This document shows, one piece after another, positions 1-5,989 of a stretch of 5,989 bases of DNA. Position numbers and translations under genes: made by a program. Within the stretch, counting starts at the first letter, position 1; every line of letters starts with the position of its first letter. The notes below the pieces were generated by a model. It worked only from the letters and a program-made list of their open reading frames with translations, made no database searches and was not told where the DNA came from. The stretch covers positions 1 through 5,989 of the forward strand of contig CAMLSH010000248.1 in the NCBI GenBank assembly GCA_946482625.1. Reading direction: 5' to 3'. The DNA comes from an uncultured Opitutaceae bacterium. Lineage in GTDB: Bacteria; Verrucomicrobiota; Verrucomicrobiae; Opitutales; Opitutaceae.

Positions 1-690
1 GTCGATGAAGTGGTTGATCACCGGGACGGCGGGGCCTTCGTCGATTTCCTCGGCGGCTTTCTTGCGTTCGACGAGGTCGTCGATCGCGGTGCGGAGGGCG
101 GGGGAGAGGCGGGCGGCGTTGAGCGCGTCGATGAAGGGCATCGGCGGCGGGCCGGCGGTTGGGTCGCGTTCGATCCAGCGGCAGCAGAGGAGCGGGCGGG
201 TGATGTAGAGGTATTTCTTGAGTTTCACCTTCGGCGAGCTGCCGTCGCGCATGTGTTCGCGGTAGTTGTGCTGCGCCATGGAGAGGTAGTGGTGCATGGC
301 CGCCTTGGGGGAGAAGAAGGGCGGGATCAGCTCGCGCACGCGTTTCCAGATGGGCGCTTCTTTGTAGATGATGCCGGACTGCATCCACTCGAAGCAGACG
401 GGGTTGGATTTGCTGACGAGGCCGAGGAATTTCCGGAGATCCCAGCCCGAGAAATCGAGCAGCGGATCGGGCGAGGTGATGTCGCAATTTTCGATGACGT
501 CGCGGCGTGGATATACGGTGAGGTAGTCTTTGAGCGCGGAAAGATAGATGAAGCGCACGTCGTAATCGCTGTCGGTGGATTCAAAACCCCACGCACGGCT
601 GCCGCTCTCGACGGCGAACCAGATTTTCACCGCCCGGTCCTTTTCGATTTGAGCGAGGGTGGGTTGGATGTGAGAAACAACAGAGATCAT
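1..690 (-). CDS. RlaP/YcgL-family nucleotidyltransferase, 3' end beyond window
   Basis: The 230 visible residues match the DNA polymerase beta-type nucleotidyltransferases of the YcgL/RlaP group (COG3541, PF10127). The signature is clear: Gly30-Ser31 followed by Asp42-x-Asp44 in GSRAWGFESTDSDYDVRF, the nucleotide-binding turn and the metal-binding Asp pair of this fold. Further conserved blocks are KLKKYLYITRPLLCCRWI (residues 156-173) and the proline-rich GPPPMPFIDAL (180-190). The family is thought to transfer nucleotides to an RNA or polynucleotide end; some members sit beside RNA ligases in RNA repair systems. No substrate can be read from this sequence. I chose the ATG at 690 because the family-like sequence begins right after it. 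An in-frame ATG at 780 would add 30 residues that do not look family-like. Neither start has a convincing Shine-Dalgarno sequence. The gene is cut by the left window edge, not broken. The neighbour at 779 is divergently transcribed. Confidence 0.88.
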   Translation of the reverse strand, partial: MISVVSHIQPTLAQIEKDRAVKIWFAVESGSRAWGFESTDSDYDVRFIYLSALKDYLTVYPRRDVIENCDITSPDPLLDFSGWDLRKFLGLVSKSNPVCFEWMQSGIIYKEAPIWKRVRELIPPFFSPKAAMHHYLSMAQHNYREHMRDGSSPKVKLKKYLYITRPLLCCRWIERDPTAGPPPMPFIDALNAARLSPALRTAIDDLVERKKAAEEIDEGPAVPVINHFID

Positions 691-713
691 GGGGCACGAG
701 GGGAAAAAGATTG

Positions 714-755
714 GTCGGCCAATGGCAACATGATCAAAAGCGTTCTGTGGCCGAC
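714..755. repeat. 8-bp inverted repeat in the divergent intergenic spacer
   Basis: GTCGGCCA at 714-721 is exactly complementary to TGGCCGAC at 748-755, with 26 bases between them. The palindrome TGATCA (731-736) lies in the gap close to its centre. The element lies entirely in the 88-base spacer between the start codons of the two divergent genes, where a dyad operator or shared control site would be expected. I found no convincing -35/-10 pair on either strand. The element could be an operator, a weak RNA hairpin, or chance in G+C-rich DNA. Confidence 0.4.
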
Positions 756-764
756 GTTGATACC

Positions 765-770
765 AAGGGG
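765..770 (+). promoter_or_regulatory. Ribosome binding site for the gene at 779
   Basis: The purine run AAGGGG ends 8 bases before the ATG at 779. This spacing suits a Shine-Dalgarno sequence and supports that start codon. It is the only clear ribosome binding site among the start codons visible in this window. Confidence 0.55.
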
Positions 771-778
771 TTGATCTC

Positions 779-1657
779 ATGAAGCATGTTGTCGCTAGCT
801 ATGAGGAGATACTGACAGAGCTAGCGCAGATCCGGCTCGGTTGGAAAGCGTACGGGCACAACTTGTCCGCCACTCGCGTGGGCTTCTATGAGCGAGAAGT
901 TCGACGACTCATCGAGCTTGGACCTGAAGGTCGGGGAATGCTTTCTGATGCAGAATGCGGACGTGCGTTTTTACTGAGCGTAGAGACGTCCGAGTTATTG
1001 TTTGCGTCCAGTATTGCCCTAAGTCGTGAGCATTTGGCGCGGTCTGCTCGCATTGCGGACATCTTCAGCGGTCCTGAATTTGCGAGTAAGGAGTCAGGCA
1101 ATGGCAGCAACCAGCCTCGAAATACACTTTTTGAGCTCACGCTCGCAGCGCACATCGAACAAGCGGGCTTATGTGCGGAGTTTGGTGCTCTCACGGATGT
1201 GAAAACTAGTTTCCGCGGATTCTCTATTTTGATCGAAGCGAAACGGCCTCAGACCCTAGGCAAGGCTGAAGCAAATATCCGTCGGGCGGTGAAACAACTC
1301 GCAGCTAGGTCGGAGCCCGCGCCATCGCTTCGTCTCGTCGCGGTATGCATCGGTAAGATGCTGACCAACGGCACTCACACGCTCCGTGCAAAAACAAGAG
1401 ATTCGATGAGGGCGCGGCTAGACAAAGAGGCGAACGACTTTTTTGCCACGACACGCAGATTTTGGGAAAACAAGGGCCACGTTGATGGGCTTCTGGTTCG
1501 AATCGCTGTTGCCGGAAGAATAGACAACGAACGGCGCCACTTTTACGCAGCGCCTATCTCTCTATTTATGCGCCCCGGACTGACGCGTGATTGCGTCGAT
1601 CTCCTAAAGAATTTCGCTCAAACGCTCGAGTTGGGACTGCCGGGACAAGATCTTTAA
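779..1657 (+). CDS. Uncharacterised protein with probable PD-(D/E)XK nuclease core
   Basis: I do not recognise this 292-residue protein as a named family. Residues 1-110 look mostly helical. Residues 114-175 have the layout of a PD-(D/E)XK restriction-endonuclease-like core: helix NTLFELTLAAHIEQAG with Glu119, then Asp140 in ALTDVKTSF, then the strand ILIEAKRP with Glu153-Ala-Lys155, then a basic helix (IRRAVKQLA, 167-175). The Asp to Glu-x-Lys spacing of 13 residues is normal for the fold. A second hydrophobic strand, DGLLVRIAVAG (236-246), may extend the sheet. There is no signal peptide or membrane segment, so it is likely cytoplasmic. The start is supported by AAGGGG 8 bases upstream. Sampled lines run at 48-55% G+C against about 70% in neighbouring genes, and codon use is less G+C-biased, which suggests acquisition by transfer. 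It is single and divergent from the nucleotidyltransferase. Nuclease activity is inferred from the motif only; a DNA repair, restriction or other defence role would be compatible. Confidence 0.82.
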   Translation: MKHVVASYEEILTELAQIRLGWKAYGHNLSATRVGFYEREVRRLIELGPEGRGMLSDAECGRAFLLSVETSELLFASSIALSREHLARSARIADIFSGPEFASKESGNGSNQPRNTLFELTLAAHIEQAGLCAEFGALTDVKTSFRGFSILIEAKRPQTLGKAEANIRRAVKQLAARSEPAPSLRLVAVCIGKMLTNGTHTLRAKTRDSMRARLDKEANDFFATTRRFWENKGHVDGLLVRIAVAGRIDNERRHFYAAPISLFMRPGLTRDCVDLLKNFAQTLELGLPGQDL

Positions 1658-1735
1658 GGGGGTCTTTAATGCACCGAAGGGGTTTATTGGTCGGCGATCC
1701 GTTGCAGCGACTTTGTTGAGTCGGTGCCTGCTGAG

Positions 1736-1849
1736 ATGGTTTTGCTGATTCTAATGATCACGCTGCACAAGAGGAAGACTGCAGCCGAACAGCGGCCGGC
1801 GAAGCGGCAGGCGAGGGCAAAGAAGAAAGTGCCGCGGAACGTAAAATAA
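1736..1849 (+). CDS. Doubtful 37-residue basic ORF, possible gene remnant
   Basis: An ATG at 1736 opens 37 codons ending in TAA. The peptide has a short hydrophobic start (MVLLILMITL) followed by a Lys/Arg/Ala-rich tail ending KRQARAKKKVPRNVK. The frame is open back to a stop at 1667-1669, so a GTG at 1724 is another possible start. There is no good ribosome binding site. The tail resembles the basic C-terminal ends of DNA- or RNA-binding proteins, so it could be the surviving end of a decayed gene, a real small membrane-anchored peptide, or chance. No function is proposed. Confidence 0.18.
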   Translation: MVLLILMITLHKRKTAAEQRPAKRQARAKKKVPRNVK

Positions 1850-1891
1850 ATAAGCGTGCGGTTAGCAGATGCTGTTTCTCGGCGCGCGTAC

Positions 1892-1913
1892 GGTCTCCTT
1901 AGTCCTAAGGACC
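1892..1913. terminator. Short hairpin downstream of the TonB fusion gene
   Basis: TCCTTAG (1896-1902) and CTAAGGA (1905-1911) are perfect inverted copies separated by 2 bases. GG at 1892-1893 and CC at 1912-1913 can extend the stem past a 2-base bulge. It lies about 40 bases past the stop codon of the minus-strand gene ending at 1950, where a terminator would be expected. No T-run follows on either strand, so it is at best a weak or Rho-assisted terminator or an RNA 3'-end stabiliser. Confidence 0.3.
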
Positions 1914-1949
1914 CGTTGTCTATCCGGCGCTCTGTGAGAAAGCGCGTCA

Positions 1950-4658
1950 TCACCTGGAGCCATCCAGGGACGACTTCGTTTTGTCTGACGCGAATACGAC
2001 CGGGACCTGCATGCGGGTTTTCACGTTAACCCCGTCTTTCATCCCCGGCAGGAATTTCCATTGCTTGATTGCGGTCAACGTGGGGCCCACGAGAAGCGGA
2101 TGATCCGTCTGGATGATTCTGGCGTCCTGAACGTCTCCTTCTTCATCGACTACAAACTCGACGATAACTGTGCTTTCTTTTCCCGTCCCTAAAAGCGAGA
2201 CGGGAAAGATCGGCTGAACACTGTGCTGGATTTGAGGCGTACGTTCGGGGCCCGAGTGGTCACCGCTTTGTCTGGCCTTTTCGACATAGTTTCTGGCCGC
2301 CAGGTCGCGGGCGAAAATGGAGTCATTACGAGAAAAGGAACCGAACTCTCCGGATCGCGAAAAGGAACCGAACTCGCCTTCGCGAGGGGCAAGCTGCGTG
2401 TCCATTGATCTTTCAAAGCGCTGAGATGAGAGGCCGGGTGGTTGCGCGTAATTTATTTTTGGCGGTTCGGTTAGATTGCTTGAGCAGCGAGCGAGGGCGC
2501 CGAGTGCGAGGAGGACGGGTATGCCAATCGTGAGAAAAGAGGAGTAGTTTGAACCGCTGTCTTGCGAATAGGAGCCGCTGCCACTGTGAACGATGGGCTC
2601 CCCGTCGAGATTATCGGGATCGTTTTTTGCATCTGGAAAATCGGCGGGATCGACGGCAGGGACGTATGCGGTTGCTCCCTCACCCGGAGGAGGAAGTTGG
2701 CCCCATCGGTCATCTTGAATGGGGCGGATCAAGTTTTTGGGAAGATAAAGGCGCCAGGTCGTGGCTTGAAGAAAGCCGTCGAGTTCGCGTCGGTACGCGG
2801 GCAGGCGGTCCGGGGGGATTTCAGTCGAGTTGGATTTGAAACGAATGACCTTTGACCAGACGCCGTCGTACCGTGGCTCGTCCAACGTGCCCACGAAATC
2901 CTCGGTGGACCAACGGCGTTTGCGGCGTTTTCCGGAACTCATGCCGGGAGCGCGTATGGCGATCTCGTGCCGGAGCTCGATGAGGTAGGGCATGTCCCAG
3001 GGAGCGCGACGGGGCTTGTCGTCGGGAATATCCAGAGACTGTAAGGCGAGGTTGGGCGGCACATCGAAGAGCGCGCGTTCGCCGCGTTCGTCGGTGTAGG
3101 TCGCATCCTGGAGCTCAAAGGTCTCCACCAGCTCACAACTGTTGGCCTCGCGGTTGTCACGCCACTGGAGACTTCCCGTGCGTGTGGCTTTGGCGTGGCG
3201 CCTTTGCACCAGCTTCAACCGGTCGGCCTCGAACTCGGTCACGCCTTGGGCGAGCCGGTTGCGGCGGAGGTTTTCTGCGTGCCAGCCTTCGGTGCGAACG
3301 CGGACTTCGAGCGCGGATGGTTTTCCCGGCCGGGTATCGAGAAAGAATGTTTCGCGAACCAGATACAGGTGCAGGTGCCGTGAGCCGGGCTGGGGGCTGA
3401 GCTCCCTGGCTTCACGATCCACGGGGAGCCCGAACTCGAACCAGGAAACGGGCTGTGTATCGAAGCTTCCACCCTGGCGACGCAAGGTGAGGTCGAACCA
3501 GCGGGTGTTGCTGTTGAGGGAAACCTCCACCACGGCGTGGTTAAACAGCAGTGTCATCGGCAGGATTTTGCCGACAGTTTCCCGCAAGCCCGTTCCGACG
3601 AGGATGGGGCGGGCGTTGACTCCCCATTGGCGAAGAATGCATGACGCCAGCCAGGCGAGATCCTTGCAGTCACCGTAGCGGCGGCGCGCGACTTTGGCGG
3701 GCGATGCAGGAATCCAGCCACCGCTTTCGAGGTCCACGCTCAGGTACCTGAACTCGTCTTGAATGTGCTGGATCAGTTTCTGGACGGACTGCTCGTTGAC
3801 CTCAGGCGGGCGGGCGAAGGCCGGAATGGATTCAAGTCCGGCTGAATCACCTTCCTTTTCCCACGCCTCGACGAGAAGGGCGGTGAGCGTGCTCCATTCA
3901 GCCAGGTCGGAGAACTGAATCCACGAGTAATCCATAAACGTGGATGGTTGATTGGGCTCCGGATCCCGGAGGGAAGTCTGCGCGCCTTCCCATGTCCATC
4001 GCCGCCGGTTATCGGAGAAATTTTCCTCATTTGGCGGCGGCATGTCGGTCGACGTTTTCCACGCCATCGATGGACGGGTGGCATCGAACTCCACGCGGAG
4101 TCGATAGCGGCCGATTACGATTTGAGGCGGAACTACGAACAGGCCTTCGGTTCCTTTTGGACGTATGGGGTGGGCTCCGATGTATGAATACGCGGCTTCG
4201 ATGATGTCTCCCGGGCGCACGTCATCCAGTATCATGAGCAGGGTCCACTGGCCATCGATGACGAGATGTTCGAGTTGGGTTTCCCGCTGGATGAGACGCA
4301 TGCGACTGCGATCGAGCGCGTCGAACGTTTGCTCACCGCGAATAATTCTTAGCCAATGAAGAACCAGGCGATGGTTTCGGGGATCCAGGTTGAGCTGGAA
4401 TTGAGATTCGTGCTGAACGGCGAGAGAGGTTTCGAGCCGCTTGGCTGTTGCATGGAAGCTGGTGAAAGCCTCGGCGTTTACCTGTCGTTCCCACAGAAGA
4501 AAGGTCAGGTGGGCGCCCTCCTTTGCCGCGATATCCCGACTATACGCGGGGAGATCGACCCAGCCGGCAGGAGAGGCGGTTGTTATGTGGCCCCAAGGAA
4601 TCTCGGGCGCTGGATTTAGTTTCGTTTCTGCCCCTGAAGCCGCGCTGGAAGGTAACAT
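1950..4658 (-). CDS. DUF3857-transglutaminase-like protein fused to TonB C-terminal domain
   Basis: Numbered from the ATG at 4658, the protein has 902 residues. Residues about 20-270 look like a DUF3857 N-terminal domain. Residues about 295-395 form a transglutaminase-like (papain-fold) domain with a complete triad: Cys331 in RRRYGDCKDLA, His374 in LLFNHAVVEV and Asp389 in TRWFDLTL. A beta-rich region follows (about 400-640), then a Pro/Asp/Gly/Ser-rich linker (655-705). Next come one hydrophobic segment (SSFLTIGIPVLLALGALA, about 706-723), a Ser/Arg-rich linker with a 9-residue repeat (761-777), and a TonB C-terminal domain (811-890, VEFVVDEEGDVQDARIIQ ... AIKQWKFLPG). Family knowledge suggests an envelope protein whose cysteine domain cleaves or rearranges amide bonds; the TonB part would bind a partner at the outer membrane or wall. 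The substrate is unknown. An in-frame TTG at 4676 is an alternative start; neither has a good Shine-Dalgarno sequence. No N-terminal signal peptide is visible, which is odd for DUF3857 proteins. The strong terminator at 4749-4786 separates it from the dehydrogenase gene. Confidence 0.85.
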   Translation of the reverse strand: MLPSSAASGAETKLNPAPEIPWGHITTASPAGWVDLPAYSRDIAAKEGAHLTFLLWERQVNAEAFTSFHATAKRLETSLAVQHESQFQLNLDPRNHRLVLHWLRIIRGEQTFDALDRSRMRLIQRETQLEHLVIDGQWTLLMILDDVRPGDIIEAAYSYIGAHPIRPKGTEGLFVVPPQIVIGRYRLRVEFDATRPSMAWKTSTDMPPPNEENFSDNRRRWTWEGAQTSLRDPEPNQPSTFMDYSWIQFSDLAEWSTLTALLVEAWEKEGDSAGLESIPAFARPPEVNEQSVQKLIQHIQDEFRYLSVDLESGGWIPASPAKVARRRYGDCKDLAWLASCILRQWGVNARPILVGTGLRETVGKILPMTLLFNHAVVEVSLNSNTRWFDLTLRRQGGSFDTQPVSWFEFGLPVDREARELSPQPGSRHLHLYLVRETFFLDTRPGKPSALEVRVRTEGWHAENLRRNRLAQGVTEFEADRLKLVQRRHAKATRTGSLQWRDNREANSCELVETFELQDATYTDERGERALFDVPPNLALQSLDIPDDKPRRAPWDMPYLIELRHEIAIRAPGMSSGKRRKRRWSTEDFVGTLDEPRYDGVWSKVIRFKSNSTEIPPDRLPAYRRELDGFLQATTWRLYLPKNLIRPIQDDRWGQLPPPGEGATAYVPAVDPADFPDAKNDPDNLDGEPIVHSGSGSYSQDSGSNYSSFLTIGIPVLLALGALARCSSNLTEPPKINYAQPPGLSSQRFERSMDTQLAPREGEFGSFSRSGEFGSFSRNDSIFARDLAARNYVEKARQSGDHSGPERTPQIQHSVQPIFPVSLLGTGKESTVIVEFVVDEEGDVQDARIIQTDHPLLVGPTLTAIKQWKFLPGMKDGVNVKTRMQVPVVFASDKTKSSLDGSR
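2332..2385 (-). repeat. Two-copy 27-bp tandem repeat in the linker before the TonB domain
   Basis: GAAAAGGAACCGAACTC occurs at 2332-2348 and again at 2359-2375, a period of 27 bases or exactly 9 codons. The remainder of each unit has diverged at DNA level. On the minus strand the two copies encode GEFGSFSRS and GEFGSFSRN. The repeat stays in frame and lies in the flexible segment between the membrane helix and the TonB domain, so copy number could change linker length without a frameshift. Confidence 0.75.
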
Positions 4659-4748
4659 GGAAAGCTGGTGAGGCAAAAAGGCCCGAGTCGAACCATGCGT
4701 CGAGCAGGAATAAAGCGGCCGTGCAGGGATACAGGCGCGGGCAAAAGC

Positions 4749-4786
4749 AAACAGGTCCGACCGGCAAAAGCCGGTCGGACCTGTTT
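4749..4786 (-). terminator. Rho-independent terminator of the isocitrate dehydrogenase gene
   Basis: AAACAGGTCCGACCGGC (4749-4765) and GCCGGTCGGACCTGTTT (4770-4786) pair perfectly over 17 bp around a 4-base loop (TTTT on the minus strand). The hairpin begins 22 bases after the dehydrogenase stop codon. Read on minus it ends in TTT and continues GCTTTTG, an interrupted T-rich tract. The strength of the stem makes read-through into the gene starting near 4658 unlikely, so that gene should have its own promoter in 4659-4748. I could not identify that promoter with confidence. Confidence 0.9.
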
Positions 4787-4808
4787 AATGACGAGATTGA
4801 GCGGCTGC

Positions 4809-5989
<1,181 letters not shown>

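Larger units (their letters stand above)
1658..1949. other. Intergenic stretch between convergent genes
   Basis: This 292-base stretch separates two convergent genes: the nuclease-like gene ends at 1657 on plus and the TonB fusion ends at 1950 on minus. I see no RNA gene, insertion-sequence end or clear bidirectional terminator. The only structures noted are a short basic plus-strand ORF (1736-1849) and an imperfect hairpin (1892-1913), both listed separately. Confidence 0.6.

Noticed and set aside
10..774. Plus-strand ORF of 254 codons covering the left end
   Set aside because: It lies antisense to the nucleotidyltransferase, whose conserved motifs fix the coding strand as minus. The translation is low-complexity Gly/Glu/Val/Asp-rich, typical of the reverse frame of a high-G+C gene.
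1684..1953. Minus-strand ORF of 89 codons starting with GTG over the stop codon of the TonB fusion
   Set aside because: The overlap looks operon-like, but the product is an Arg/Phe/Ser-rich mix without recognisable domain, the ribosome site is weak, and the frame covers the intergenic hairpin. I judge it non-coding.
3142..3678. Plus-strand ORF of 178 codons inside the transglutaminase region
   Set aside because: It is antisense to the Cys-His-Asp catalytic domain; the Arg/Ser-rich translation is a shadow frame.
4540..4767. Minus-strand ORF of 75 codons with a hydrophobic N-terminal stretch, considered as the missing signal peptide of the TonB fusion
   Set aside because: It starts inside the terminator hairpin, is in a different frame and would need a frameshift to join. 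No sequence evidence supports such a join.

Overview
The window reads as chromosomal DNA from a high-G+C Gram-negative bacterium. Hand counts of sampled 60-base lines in the flanking genes give about 70% G+C. The TonB-type C-terminal domain implies an outer membrane. A DUF3857/transglutaminase protein, a monomeric isocitrate dehydrogenase and a YcgL/RlaP-type nucleotidyltransferase together would suit Verrucomicrobiota, perhaps Opitutaceae. That placement is an impression from gene content, not a test.

Layout from left to right. Positions 1-690 (minus) hold the N-terminal 230 residues of a RlaP/YcgL-family nucleotidyltransferase that runs off the left edge. After an 88-base divergent spacer containing an 8-bp inverted repeat, positions 779-1657 (plus) hold an unnamed 292-residue protein. 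It carries a plausible PD-(D/E)XK nuclease core and has clearly lower G+C than its neighbours. Positions 1658-1949 are mostly non-coding, with one doubtful 37-codon basic ORF and one short hairpin. Positions 1950-4658 (minus) hold a roughly 900-residue fusion: DUF3857, a transglutaminase-like domain with an intact Cys-His-Asp triad, a membrane segment and a TonB C-terminal domain. Positions 4749-4786 are a perfect 17-bp hairpin, the terminator of the next gene. Positions 4809-5989 (minus) hold the C-terminal 393 residues of monomeric NADP-dependent isocitrate dehydrogenase, which runs off the right edge.

The genes do not form one obvious pathway. The isocitrate dehydrogenase is a housekeeping TCA-cycle gene insulated by its own terminator, so the transglutaminase/TonB fusion is probably transcribed separately. 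The divergent pair on the left, a polynucleotide-type nucleotidyltransferase and a putative nuclease, is the part most suggestive of nucleic-acid repair or defence. That link rests only on adjacency, family knowledge and base composition.
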